The notes under the pieces were generated by a model, which did not search any database, had not been told where the DNA came from, and worked only from the letters and a program-made list of their open reading frames with translations. A stretch of 64,000 nucleotides of DNA, from assembly GCA_030068145.1 (NCBI GenBank), contig JAPJBO010000951.1, positions 1 to 64,000 of the forward strand, written 5' to 3'. This DNA comes from Diplonema papillatum. Taxonomy: Eukaryota; Euglenozoa; Diplonemea; Diplonemida; Diplonemidae. Of the stretch, positions 43,300 through 53,852 are shown piece after piece; within the stretch, counting starts at the first letter, position 1, and each line of letters opens with the position of its first letter. The translations under genes were made by a program, and so were the position numbers.

Positions 43300-43680
43300 A
43301 GCACACAAGCACATAAGCACATAAGCACACAAGCACACAAGCACACAAGCACATAAGCACACAAGCACATAAGCACACAAGCACATAAGCACACAAGCAC
43401 ACAAGCACACAAGCACACAAGCACACAAGCACACAAGCACACAAGCACATAAGCACACAAGCACACAAGCACACAAGCACACAAGCACACAAGCACACAA
43501 GCACACAAGCACACAAGCACACAAGCACACAAGCACACAAGCACACAAGCACACAAGCACACAAGCACACAAGCACACAAGCACACAAGCACACAAGCAC
43601 ACAAGCACACAAGCACAAAAGCACACAAGCACAAGCACACAAGCACACAAGCACACAAACACACAACCACACAAACACAC
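43300..43680 (-). repeat. 8-bp 'acaagcac' microsatellite
   Basis: About 46 units of 'acaagcac' with occasional 'ataagcac'. It begins exactly at the proposed splice donor of the minus-strand exon at 43,681 and would therefore be intron. All minus frames through it are open and spell Cys/Leu/Val-rich repeats. Confidence 0.95.
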
Positions 43681-44016
43681 CTTCGCCGTCAGCCCGACAA
43701 ACCGCTCCTTGAGCAGGCCCAGGACCGACCTGGGGCCGAAGGCTCGCTCGCGCAGCCGCCGCAGCTTCTGGCGGTGCGCGCGGCAGAAGGCCCGCTCGCA
43801 GCGCTGGCTCTTCCGCTGCAGGTCCCGGCGCTGCTGCGCCTGCTCCGCCTGCAGGGGGCGCAGCTCGGCGGCGAACCGGGGCAGCAGCGCCTGCCGGAGC
43901 GCCCGCATGCAGTCCGAGCGCACGGCGGCCAGTGCTTCGGCGCGGGCTGCCGCAACGAAACGGTGCCGGCTCGCTTCCGAAAACGATGCGCGCAGGCGCA
44001 CGGTGCGGGATAGCAT
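43681..44016 (-). CDS. Arg/Ala-rich helical protein, first exon, unknown function
   Basis: This GC-rich exon starts at ATG 44,016 and codes 112 residues, ending GCGAAG|GTGTGT, a plausible donor followed at once by the 8-bp microsatellite. The translation is strongly helical and basic, with repeated Arg/Gln/Glu patterns such as ELRPLQAEQAQQRRDLQ and RRLRERAFG, so a coiled coil is likely. Base composition contrasts with the flanks and resembles the deaminase, lactamase and ABC exons, which supports a real exon. I recognise no family. The open frame continues as Cys/Leu repeats across the microsatellite, but that is unlikely to be protein. Confidence 0.6.
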
Positions 44017-45237
44017 CCCTCCTTGGGATCGTTAGCTAGTTTATCGGCGGAGAGGGGGAAGAGAGCGACCTGAGTTTGCGTCAAAGGGGAAAGATGGTAA
44101 GACGGTAGCCTCGCTCTTTGCCTTCTTTGGTCCTGTTTTCGGAAAACCGACTTTGTAAACTGTTCGGATGTGCACGCCATCTCCTTTCCAGAATTTAAGC
44201 CCCGGAGTGAGTTTTTTTTCTGCAGACAACGATGGTTCCACTGCACTCATGCGGGCCATGGATGAAAATGGGCCATGCTACAGTTGTGGTCGTGCGTTGC
44301 TCAGGGTAGTCGAAAGCCTGACAAACACACTAGTATACCAAATTTAAACCAGTTGATGTGATCACACTAATGCAACAAATTTACATCAGCTGATGTCGGC
44401 CGGTGCTGACGTGAACACTGCGCTCCTTCGGGCCAGTCTTGGAGGCCGCGATTGCGTCGTGAAATAGTTGTGGTCGTGCGTTGCTCACGGTAGTCGAAGG
44501 CCTGACAACGCGCAGACGAGCAGTGAAGCGGCCCGCGTCGCAGGTGGCATAGACGGAAGAAGCCCGTGCAGCAGGGGGTGGAGACGAGGTGATGCAAAAC
44601 GAAGGGAAAGCGCGAAGCGACCAGCCCGGACGGACCATCAAGACGCAAGACCAGGCGACCAAGAGAAGGAGGGGGACGCGACCCAGAGACCCGGGCTAAG
44701 TAGCCTGGAACTAGTGTGATGGACCTTTCTTCGGAGGGGCTGCACTCAAAGTTCGACTTGTACGCATCCCCTCGGCTCGTCAATTCTCGTGTCGGGCGGG
44801 GGGATGGGCGGGCTACTCTTCGGGTGGAGTCGGCACGAGTACTTGGTACTCCTCCAGTAATCCGGTCCCTTGCAAATACTCGAGTGCTGCCTCCGGGTGC
44901 CCGAATAGCAGTCTCCACAGTTGTTCGTGCCTCGGGACCCACGTTGGTTGGCTTGTTGAAGACGTTTGCGCGAATTGTCGCCGGGCTGAAAGCCGGTTCC
45001 GCTGAAACGATGCTGCCTCGACAAAAACGTTTGGGACTGCGAAAGTTCTCCGTGGAAAGGCGGGAGTTTAACCTTGCTCGACGTGCCAACATGGCGACTC
45101 CAGCAGAGACGGGCACTGCACGTTGGCAGAAAGGGCGAACAACTTCAAATGTTGATGGTCAGCATTTGAAGAAGAAGAAGACATGTCAACTTGCGTCGTT
45201 TAAGGTGGAATGCCAGTATATCCCACTCAAAGCAAAT
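44017..45237. other. No gene; repeat fragments including a LINE tail piece
   Basis: 'gtcgtgcgttgctcagggta' followed by 'gtcgaa' occurs at 44,290 and 44,470. 'caacaaatttacatcagctg' occurs at 44,374. Positions 44,802-44,953 match the 3' LINE fragment at 30,985-31,134, with different sequence on both sides. A 209-codon plus frame (44,716-45,345) is partly the complement of that fragment. Confidence 0.65.
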
Positions 45238-45560
45238 TCACGCCCCGGACTCCCACTCCGGATTGCGGGAGTGGTTTTGCGGTCGTTTGTGCGGTCGGCC
45301 TCACTCCCTCAATGCGGGAGTGCCACTCCCGTAATGCGGGAGTAGGACCTCCTCAATGCGGGAGTGCCACTTCCGTAATGCGGGAGTAGGACCTCCTCAA
45401 TGCGGGAGTGCTACTCCCGTAATGCGGGAGTAGGACCTCCTCAATGCGGGAGTGCCACTCCCGTAATGCGGGAGTAGGACCTCCTCAATGCGGGAGTGCC
45501 ACTCCCGTAATGCGAGAGTAGGACCTCCTGAATGCGGTGAAGAATCCTTGCATTAAACGC
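45238..45560 (+). repeat. Short palindromic satellite with 'gcgggagt' leader
   Basis: The leader shared with 2,500 and 20,600 is followed by five alternating units of 'aatgcgggagtgccactccc' and 'gtaatgcgggagtaggacct'. It is an independent expansion of the same seed sequence. Confidence 0.9.
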
Positions 45561-45719
45561 ACAAAATCTGGTTGAAGTGGGAAGCCACCACGGACGTCAG
45601 CAGCCATGTGACACGATGCCAAAACCGCCCCCCTCCCCTTTGCATTTATAAACTACTTTTCGACGTCGTATTTTTTCCCGGGCGTGTACTTTTTTTCCCT
45701 CCTCCCTATGTATGTATGT

Positions 45720-45890
45720 GTAGTTCCCATGCGTGCAAGAAAAGTAGTTATGCGTGTAAGAAAAGTAGCTCTGCGTGTAAGAAAGGTAGCTCTCAAGGAT
45801 GCAGAAAAGTCAGGTGACAGGCAGTAAAGTAGCGGGCGGGGGTCAATGCGGGAGTGAAAAAGTGCAGGAGTGGCCACTGCCGCACTGAGC
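45720..45890. repeat. 'gtaagaaaagtag' repeats and one end of the 55.6-kb element family
   Basis: Three copies of 'gcgtgtaagaaaagtagc' lie at 45,731-45,790. They are followed by 'ggatgcagaaaagtcaggtg' and 'acaggcagtaaagtagcggg', which match, inverted, the left end of the TIR element at 55,651-56,172. Confidence 0.65.
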
Positions 45891-45894
45891 GGGT

Positions 45895-47790
45895 CCCACT
45901 CCCTCGTTGAGGGGGTCCCACTCCCTCATTGCGGGGGTCCCACCCCCTCATTGCGGGGGTCCCACCCCCTCATTGCGGGGGTCCCACTCCCTCATTGCGG
46001 GGGTCCCACTCCTTCATTGCGGGGGTCCCACTCCTTCATTGAGGGGGTCCCACTCCCTCATTGAGGGGGTCCCACTCCCTCATTGCGGGGGTCCCACTCC
46101 CTCATTGAGGGGGTCCCACTCCCTCATTGAGGGGGTCCCACTCCCTCGTTGAGGGGGTCCCACTCCCTCATTGCGGGGGTCCCACTCCCTCATTGAGGGG
46201 TCCCACTCCCTCATTGAGGGGTCCCACTCCTTCATTGAGGGGGACCCACTCCCTCAATGAGGGGGTCCCACTCCTTCATTGAGGGGGACCCACTCCCTCA
46301 TTGAGGGGGTCCCACTCCTTCATTGAGGGGGACCCACTCCCTCATTGAGGGGGACCCACTCCCTCATTGAGGGGGTCCCACTCCCTCATTGAGGGGTCCC
46401 ACTCCCTCAATGAGGGGGTCCCACTCCCTCATTGAGGGGTCCCACTCCTTCATTGAGGGGGTCCCACTCCCTCATTGAGGGGGTCCCACTCCCTCAATGA
46501 GGGGGTCCCACTCCCTCATTGAGGGGGACCCACTCCCTCAATGAGGGGGTCCCACTCCCTCATTGAGGGGTCCCACTCCTTCATTGAGGGGTCCCACTCC
46601 TTCATTGAGGGGGACCCACTCCCTCATTGAGGGGTCCCACTCATTCATTGAGGGGGTCCCACTCCCTCATTGAGGGGTCCCACTCCTTCATTGAGGGGGT
46701 CCCACTCCCTCATTGAGGGGTCCCACTCCTTCATTGAGGGGGTCCCACTCCTTCATTGAGGGGGACCCACTCCTTCATTGAGGGGGTCCCACTCCTTCAT
46801 TGAGGGGTCCCACTCCTTCATTGAGGGGGTCCCACTCCCTCATTGAGGGGTCCCACTCCCTCAATGAGGGGGTCCCACTCCTTCATTGAGGGGGACCCAC
46901 TCCCTCATTGAGGGGTCCCACTCCTTCATTGAGGGGGTCCCACTCCCTCATTGAGGGGTCCCACTCCTTCATTGAGGGGGTCCCACTCCCTCATTGAGGG
47001 GTCCCACTCCTTCATTGAGGCCTTCATTGAGGGGGACCCACTCCTTCATTGAGGGGGTCCCACTCCTTCATTGAGGGGTCCCACTCCTTCATTGAGGGGG
47101 ACCCACTCCCTCATTGAGGGGTCCCACTCCTTCATTGAGGGGGTCCCACTCCCTCATTGAGGGGTCCCACTCCTTCATTGAGGGGGTCATTGAGGGGTCC
47201 CACTCCTTCATTGAGGGGGTCCCACTCCTTCATTGAGGGGACCCACTCCTTCATTGAGGGGGTCCCACTCCTTCATTGAGGGGTCCCACTCCTTCATTGA
47301 GGGGGTCCCACTCCCTCATTGAGGGGTCCGTCCCACTCCCTCAATGAGGGGGTCCCACTCCTTCATTGAGGGGGACCCACTCCCTCATTGAGGGGGTCCC
47401 ACTCCCTCATTGAGGGGTCCCACTCCTTCATTGAGGGGGTCCCACTCCCTCATTGAGGGGGTCCCACTCCCTCATTGAGGGGTCCCACTCCTTCATTGAG
47501 GGGGTCCCACTCCCTCATTGAGGGGGTCCCACTCCCTCATTGAGGGGGTCCCACTCCTTCATTGAGGGGGTCCCACTCCCTCATTGAGGGGGTCCCACTC
47601 CCTCATTGAGGGGGTCCCACTCCCTCATTGAGGGGGTCCCACTCCCTCATTGAGGGGTCCCACTCCCTCATTGAGGGGGTCCCACTCCTTCATGGAAGGG
47701 GTCCCACTCCTTCATTGAGGGGGTCCCACTCCCTCATTGAAGGGGTTCCACTCCTTCATTGAGGGGGACCCACTCCCTCATTGAGGGTCC
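45895..47790 (-). repeat. 22-bp palindromic satellite, about 86 units
   Basis: Units of 'gggggtcccactccctcatt' plus 'ga' (22 bp), with 21- and 23-bp variants, fill 1.9 kb. This is the same satellite as 20,690-21,040 in opposite orientation. The centre base flips between CTCATTGAG and CTCAATGAG. Early units (45,910-46,040) use 'attgcggggg' and later ones 'attgaggggg', so the array has homogenised in blocks. Confidence 0.97.
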
Positions 47791-48186
47791 CACCAGGGTG
47801 GAACATAAGATCTGGGCCTCTGGGCCAAGGGCCAAGCAGGGTTTTTAAGTTTTTTTTGGGTGGTCACCAGATTCTCTAAGGTGAAATGGTCAGAACCCGC
47901 TGGGAAATTGGGGCGAAAAAATTTTTACGAAGCGCGGTTAAGGTCATTCCGGCACTCAAGAAAAGTTTTTTTTGCTGACTTTTTTCCTACAGACCACCTT
48001 TGCCGTTAGGTTTTACCGGTAGGTAGGTTTCAGTAAAAATGCAAGCACATGGCCCTACCCGCACGGCTCCGGGTCCGAGCTTCACCCCCCGCCAAACGGT
48101 AAGGTAAATCAAGCTGCTTGCATGGGGGGTCCGGGGGGCAGCCCCCCCGGGGCACGGAACGGTACACAACAAACAGGTGGCCTTAC
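47791..48186. other. Unique spacer, no gene recognised
   Basis: Mixed composition with a T-run and short hairpins ('ggggggtccggggggcagcc', 48,123-48,150). No supported gene is present. Confidence 0.5.
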
Positions 48187-48985
48187 TGTGTGACGGTCGA
48201 ATTTGGCGGTTTGTGACGGTCGAATTTAGCGGTACACGAGCGTTACCTGCCAAATTCGACCGTAAAGTAGCGTGACACGAGCGTTACATGTCGAATTCGA
48301 CTCTAAAGTAGCGTGCAAATTAGCGCTACACGAGCATTACCTGCCAAATTCGACCGTAAAGTACCGTGACACGAGCGTTACATTTCGAATTCGACTCTAA
48401 AGTAGCGTGACACGAGCGTGACATGTCAAATTTGCCGGTACAGTAGCGTTACATGAGCGTGACATCCCAAATATGACTAATTTAGCGCTACACGGGCGTT
48501 ACCTGCCAAATTCGACACAGTAGCGTTACATCAGCGTGACATCCCAAATATGACTGTAATTTAGCGTTACACGAGCGTTACCTGCCAAATTCGACCGTAA
48601 AGTAGCGTGACACGATCGTTACATGTCGAATTCGACTCTAAAGTAGGCCAAATTCGACCGTAAAGTAGCGTGACACGAGCGTGACATGTCAAATTTGCCG
48701 GTACAGTAGCGTTACATGAGCGTGACATCCGAAATATGACTGTAATTTAGCGTTACACGAGCGTTACCTGCCAAATTCGACCATAAAGTAGCGTGACACG
48801 AGCGTTACATTTCGAATTCGACTCTAAAGTAGCGTGACACGAGCGTGACATGTCAAATTTGACTGTACAGTAGCGTTACATGAGCGTGACATACCAAATA
48901 TGACTGTAATTTAGCGTTACACGAGCGTTACCTGCCAAATTCGACCGTAAAGTAGCGTGACACGAGCGTTACATGTTGATTTCTC
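48187..48985 (+). repeat. About 41-bp satellite 'tagcgtgacacgagcgttac'
   Basis: Roughly 19 units of 'gtaaagtagcgtgacacgag' followed by 'cgttacatgtcgaattcgac'-type sequence. At least three variants alternate: 'cctgccaaattcgacc', 'atgtcgaattcgactc' and 'atcccaaatatgactg'. Each unit includes two or three CG-TTAC or CG-TGAC repeats. The order suggests a higher-order repeat of about 120-160 bp. Confidence 0.9.
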
Positions 48986-49059
48986 TTCGTTCTTTCTTGC
49001 AGTCATTGCACCAAGAAGTATCCCGCAGAATTTACGGCAGGCAGACGCAGTAAGGGCAG

Positions 49060-49203
49060 ACTATTTTTTTTGTATAAGCACCTGCTTTGTAGGAAATGCT
49101 TGAGGAGACTGCCAGTTGCGATAGATCAAAGGAGGTAAATGTGCTGTAGCCCACACGAAACACAGGTAACCCTGGGTTTAGTGGCGGGCGTAAGCGTTCA
49201 ACA
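49060..49203 (-). mobile_element. Element I copy
   Basis: It reads 'tttttttgtataagcacctg', 'gctttgtaggaaatgcttga', 'ggtaaatgtgctgtagccca' and 'gggcgtaagcgttcaacaat'. It is the reverse orientation of 37,465 and stops at 'gcgttcaac', lacking the last 80 bp. Confidence 0.88.
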
Positions 49204-49589
49204 ATCCGCGTCCTAGCGCGCGGAAAATTTTGGGAAACCGTGGAAAAAAAAATAGTTGAAAAAAAAAATATTTTTTCTTTTTCGCTGTGGGAAGGGCACA
49301 ACAGGGTGCCATGGGGGGCCTCCAGGTGGTCACTGAAGTCCGCGCTTCGGCTGCGGAAACACCAAACTCCGCTCGTGGGGCCAACAACGACACGTCAGCG
49401 GAACGCAGGATTAGAAGCTCGCTGCGAATCTCTAATTTGTTTTGACCCCCTGATCTATCTGTTGCTGCAGCACCACGAAAGTTGTGACGCCGACACAGAC
49501 CGAGGACAAACCGGAGAACCCGCTCCGCCTGCCGACGCGCCTTCCCGGGTGAGAGAAAGTACAGCCTTCAGCAGTTTCACCTTGACTAA

Positions 49590-51330
49590 GTGAGTGTTGC
49601 ATACTGACGCAAAAACAGGGCACAAGCAAAGGGAAGGGACGTGTTTTTTCGCCATCGATGTTGAGATTGGTGCAGTGAAGGATCGACACCTCCTTGAGAT
49701 CAACGACCTGTCGTTAGATGTTTCAGCAGATCATAAAAGACCGTCACCTCAGACGCCTGCCGAGTATGATGATGATGTGGTGGTCGGCTAGGGCTGATAG
49801 CAGGAGTGTGTGGAGAGATGTTTCTCTTGGGATGTCTGTGCAGGCCATGGAGTCCATGCAGTACCGGGAGGTTCGGTACGTTGTGAAGCAAGAGTTCCCG
49901 TAGCTCGAACACCTGTCAACGCCTTCGACCTGCTTATGAAAAAGAGCAAAGCCCGCGTGAAGCCGCTGCAAGTGGGTGAAACGAAGTCGTGGGTAGTGTT
50001 GTTCAACAGGCTAGTCCAGGACTACCCCGTAGACTTCGACAGGGCCCTCCTGGTCGATGAAAAAGGACATCCGTTCTATCAGGAAGTGGCCAAGACCCTT
50101 CTCAAACTTGATGGACTCCCACTTTCTGCGCAGCTGTTGCAGCAGCACGAGGGCACCAACAAGGTGATTGCCCAGCGCCGTACCGCCGACATCCCCCGGT
50201 GCACCCTTCAGAACCTGCAAGAACAAGAAAGTAGCCTGAGAAATGTGTTGACCTTGCCGTGGGTCGCAGAGCTAAGGTATTCTCAGCATCCAATGCACGA
50301 AACTGCAGGAAGTGAGAGACGTGGTGTGCACCCGTATCGTCACGCGGCAAGCGCAAAACCAACAGCGCAAGCACGCAGTGCGGGAGTCCCATCCAGAAAC
50401 CCTGTTTGCGACTGGGAGCAGTCCACCGTGAAGGCGGAGGGGTCTTCTTCTTGGGGAGAGCTGGAAGGGAAATTCGTCGAGGCAATTCGAGCCGTTTTCA
50501 CTGGACACCGTGCCCGGCCTCTCTGACGATCGCCGTGCTCGGTTCAAGCAGATCCAAGGGGTAAGGACGAGTTTCCCCTTCGGTGTCCACAAATACAACG
50601 CTGGGGCAAGAGCTTGGTATTCAAGCTGCCACCGAGCGACCGCCGCCTACAGGAGGATGTCGTCAAGGCGTTCAAGTCGTGCATCGGGACGGGGAAAAGG
50701 TTCCACACCCGGGCCACGAGGATGAAGTTCGTCGAGGTCTGGAAGTCATCTGGGGTTCCGCGTACCATCCTCAAGACGATGAAAATGTGGAGATGCGAAC
50801 CCCCTGCGCACACCTACCGAAAGCCACCTGGCTGAACTCCTCACAACTGATTTCACCCCCGAGGAGTTCAGTGAGGTTGCATTCCGAATCTCGACAAAAG
50901 ACGCGCTTTCGTCGTCGTAATACGACGGCTGGGCCGCGTTCTTGAGGAGTGCGGTACTGTCGTGGACGAGAGGCGTCATGGAGAAGTTTCACGCCTCACG
51001 TTTGAGGCCCCCGCAAGCATCCGGCTTCTCATGGAAGAAGTGCAGAAGCGGCTTCCGGCCGATGCCCACGTCCCGTCCGAAACGTGGGTACGATACCAAT
51101 TCTGGCCGAGTACGTCGAACAGCACGGTTGCTGCCAGGCACACAAAACGGTTCCCGATGGTATTCGCGAGCAGTCGCGTACACAGCGCAAGGCCCACGAC
51201 TAGACGCCCACTACTGTCGGTGGCAGCAGCTCTACGCTGAAGGATCACCTAGTCCCTCCGTACAACCAAAACCTGAGCACAAGCAGACGACGGTTATTTC
51301 CCAGTGCAAAAAGTCGCCGAAGAAGCAAAG
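49590..51330 (+). pseudogene. Degraded single gene, reading frame broken at several points
   Basis: Coding-like segments lie in sequence on the plus strand but switch frame. They are: a segment with ARTPVNAFDLLMKKSKARVK to about LQVGETKSWVVLF (49,900-50,300); GLSDDRRARFKQIQG (50,510-50,590); LVFKLPPSDRRLQEDVVKAF to TILKTMKMW (50,605-50,800); HLAELLTTDFTPEEFSEVAF (50,825-50,890); VSRLTFEAPASIRLLMEEVQ to ETWVRYQFWP (50,990-51,110); and DAHYCRWQQLYAEG (51,205-51,250). The pieces look like one protein with several single-base indels. NAF-x-LLM motifs occur in short peptides of several DNA-associated proteins, which is too weak to assign a family. It could be a decayed transposon ORF. Introns could explain some frame changes. 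Confidence 0.45.
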
Positions 51331-51424
51331 TGAGGGGCGCGTACCCCTCCGGCCCCCCACCCCCCGACCGCTTGCCACCAAGACCACCCCCCTCCACACA
51401 GGAACCCACAGGCCAGGTGACTTG

Positions 51425-51596
51425 CCAAACTATTTTTTAAAAAAAAACTATTTTTTTTTGCGCGCGCGCGCGGAAAATTTTCAGGGGTCGGGGGACGCGG
51501 ATCAAAAAAAAAAAAAATAGTCTGCCCTAAGCAGAATTTCCGCATTGAGGGAGTGCCACTCCCGCATTGAGGGAGTGGAACTTCACGGAACGCGCA
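51425..51596. other. A/T-run, CG-dinucleotide run and seed copies of the gcgggagt repeat
   Basis: 'cgcgcgcgcgcg' (51,461-51,473) and poly-A runs are followed by 'gcattgagggagtgccactc' repeats at 51,541-51,580. A similar 'cgcgcggaaaattttgggaa' string is at 49,218-49,238, also beside a 'ctatttttttt' motif. Confidence 0.6.
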
Positions 51597-51597
51597 C

Positions 51598-52654
51598 GAA
51601 GAAAGTTGAAGTATGGCTGAAGATAAAGTGGTGTCACCTGAGGGGGTAATCTCAGGGCCGCCCACGTGAGAAAATCTGAGACGAAAGTGGCCGTCGGTTG
51701 CTGCTTTATTGGAAACAAATCTTCGGACTGCGTTAAAAACCCAGTTTCACTGGAGTGCCCGTTCCCGGCGAGCTACGTGGGAACGAACCTGTAAGAGTGC
51801 CAACGCTACTCTTTCTATAACGTACATATAAAAGGTGTCACGGGATAAGCCGGCAGCCGCTGCTTAACGGAGCGGGCATCATGCCTGCCGCACGCATGGC
51901 AGAGGAACCTGCCAAGAGTGCAAAAGGCTCCCTACGCTGACGCAGAGGCGACCGGCGGCATGTTGCAGCCGCGGCCACCACCAGTCCAACAAGCCGAACG
52001 TCCAGTCAACCCCCGGACGCAACAAGAAGAAGAGGCCCTCCTCACCCACCCAGGTGGGTGTACAACGGGAAACGCCATTAGGAAAGCGAGCGGCGCGAGC
52101 GGCGCGAGCGCCGCTCGCGGCAACGAAAAAGGAGACGGCGGCAACCGGACGGGCGACCAAGAGGCCACCACCAACGCCAGGAACCAGCGAACGACCAGCG
52201 CTGAAGAAGAGGGTGCTTGGCACCCCGAAGGAAGGCCCGATCGCCGGCCGCAAGCGGAAGAAGACGAAGGCGACCACCCCCGAGTCAGGGGTGCATCGAA
52301 GGAAGAAGAAGGTTCCGAGGGCAAGCAGCTCTCAGAAACGACCGGGGACCACGGGCACGCCAATGCCCTCGAAAGTGAAAAACGGGCACACGTGCCCGCC
52401 CTCGTACTCGCCGACTCAGTCTCTGGAATCGCAAGAAAGCCAAACCCCGCTAGCTCCACAAATGCTCGACCTTGACGACGCAATGGCAGGTGACGACGTC
52501 ATCCGATAACCTGACTTTCAAGGCAGTGCATGTTAATCCGTGTGGTTCATGTACTTAAAAGAACTCAATGCGTAACGGCTTATCACGTGAGCGGCTCTGA
52601 GATTACCCCCTCAGGTGACACCACTTTATCTTTAGCCATACTTCAACGTTCTTC
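51598..52654 (+). mobile_element. 1,057-bp element with 72-bp TIRs and a coding interior
   Basis: The left terminus (51,598-51,669) starts GAAGAAAGTTGAAGTATGG, passes 'gataaagtggtgtcacctga' and ends 'cccacgtga'. The right terminus (52,583-52,654) is its inverted complement with about four mismatches in 72. The interior holds a TATA-like 'tataaaag' at 51,827-51,834 and a long plus-strand ORF (51,868-52,509). No target duplication is obvious next to the termini. The only long ORF is not a known transposase, so it is either non-autonomous with cargo or encodes an unfamiliar protein. Confidence 0.82.
51868..52509 (+). CDS. Cys/His-motif basic protein encoded by the 1,057-bp TIR element
   Basis: The frame is open for 213 codons from a stop at 51,865. 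Near its start it has C-x2-H-x4-C-x2-C-x13-CC-x3-H (CRTHGRGTCQEC, then CCSRGHH). This is the same signature found twice in the retroelement tail at 24,663-25,157. The rest is basic and low in hydrophobics, with several nuclear-localisation-like clusters (RNKKKRP, GRKRKKTK, HRRKKK). It ends with an acidic patch, MLDLDDAMAGDD. A nuclear zinc-binding protein is a fair guess; no enzymatic motif is visible. The motif lies before any in-frame ATG: the first ATG after the TATA-like box (51,891) is in another frame and gives 19 codons. Splicing, a non-AUG start or decay is needed to explain this. A GTG at 52,054 would skip the motif. Confidence 0.5.
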   Translation, partial: RSGHHACRTHGRGTCQECKRLPTLTQRRPAACCSRGHHQSNKPNVQSTPGRNKKKRPSSPTQVGVQRETPLGKRAARAARAPLAATKKETAATGRATKRPPPTPGTSERPALKKRVLGTPKEGPIAGRKRKKTKATTPESGVHRRKKKVPRASSSQKRPGTTGTPMPSKVKNGHTCPPSYSPTQSLESQESQTPLAPQMLDLDDAMAGDDVIR

Positions 52655-52865
52655 CTCCGGTGCCGGATAATCGAAAGCGTGCCGCGAGCTTCGAGCTGCC
52701 GTTACTGTTGATGGCTGCAGCTGGATCAAGCTCTGGTTGACGCAGGGAGTCAATCGGCTAAACGAGAAGGCAAGCTCTGAGTAGACAGTGACAAGCGCCA
52801 GGGGCAAAGAGCCCAGTTTTGCCATGCCGCTGGCGATAAGTTAGGAGAATTTGAACTGCCTCAGC

Positions 52866-53150
52866 AGGAAAATACTCGGCGTAGCTGCTTCGACTCCGAA
52901 TGGAAGGGAGGAAATATAGAGGTAGAGGGGCAAATACAATACAAACACAATCTGATTTGTTCTTCGCTTGCACCACCGTGTGTTGCTTTCTCACTCAGGA
53001 CTTTGACCTGCTGTGGTCGTGTAGGGGTAGACCCGCATGACCTCCCGTCCGTTCAACGCGTGGTTCGGTAGATACAGCACTTGGGATCCCTTCGGTTCTT
53101 TGTCGGGCAGCATCGTCGAGCGTTTCCTTTCAAGCTGGCGCTTATGTAAA
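52866..53150 (+). repeat. Dispersed repeat family B, near full length
   Basis: It extends from AAATACTCGGCGTAGCTGC through 'gaagggaggaaatatagagg' to 'tcaagctggcgcttatgtaa'. Its end resembles that of element I ('gcaggtgcttatacaaa'), and its start resembles AAATACTCGAGGGGCTGCC. Confidence 0.88.
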
Positions 53151-53545
53151 ACAAAAAGGGGGGGAAAGCGAGGCCTCGCTGCAATTTGATGAACGTGTGC
53201 GGATTGAGTCGAAACGGAGATGTTCTGGACCGGAAAAAAATGCTCGCAGGCCCCCGGCAGAGATGGTCAACGTGCAATCCGAGACACTCAGGGCCCAGCA
53301 TTGTCGTGAAGATAAGTCGCGTCGCGCTGTGTTGAGCCCATTCCTCAGTGAGGACGCCAAAAGCCGTCAGCGGTCCAAATTTGGAAAATGGGCCGGAGAC
53401 CAAGATTATGCCCTGGCAGAGCCTGGATGCAACAAAAACTGGACGTAGCAATCTGGGTCAATGTAGCCACTGAAGTTTGGTTCCAGACATAATTAGGTAG
53501 TGCCGCAGGTCTTGCTTTACCTTCTTTTCTTCATGGAGACCCGCG
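53151..53545. other. No recognisable gene
   Basis: An open plus frame of 83 codons (53,197-53,448) and a minus frame of 132 codons overlap with no motif. The minus frame begins inside family B sequence. Confidence 0.4.
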
Positions 53546-53549
53546 GTAC

Positions 53550-53830
53550 CAGGTACCAGGGAAGGCCTGCTACACGGAAGCAAAGCTTCACGTGTCCGGC
53601 GGTACTGCAGAGCCACGGGCCTACGGGTCAAGTGGCTACCTATTTCCCAAACTAAAGCATCAAGGCATGGCGCACCTTGGGGCTTGGCGCTCGCGCTGAA
53701 CACAAGCTCGTCGAGATGGTCAGCCGCAGGGCAGAGCGGACGGGGTTGTGGCACTGTGCTGCCTCCGACTCAAGCTTTTTTTGCAAGCTGTGGTTGACCG
53801 TCACGTTCCTGGACCAGGAGCGGCCTTTTT
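53550..53830 (+). repeat. Dispersed repeat family D copy
   Basis: It matches 37,060-37,335 from 'ccagggaaggcctgctacac' to 'ccgtcacgttcctggacc'. It is flanked on both sides by 'ttcttcttcatggagacc', a direct repeat of about 18 bp (53,523-53,541 and 53,835-53,852), which may be a target duplication. Confidence 0.85.
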
Positions 53831-53852
53831 ATTTTCTTCTTCATGGAGACCC

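Noticed and set aside
43270..43680. Cys/Leu/Val-rich ORF extension of the exon at 43,681
   Set aside because: It is an 8-bp microsatellite open in every minus frame and begins at a splice-donor-like GT.
45870..46152. ORFs with Gly-Ser-His-Ser-Leu repeats
   Set aside because: They are readings of the 22-bp satellite.
48187..48985. Possible CRISPR-like array
   Set aside because: Units are contiguous variants with no unique spacers and the context is eukaryotic.
51932..52483. 183-codon minus ORF inside the TIR element
   Set aside because: It is antisense to the plus frame that carries the Cys/His motif and NLS-like clusters; no motif supports it.
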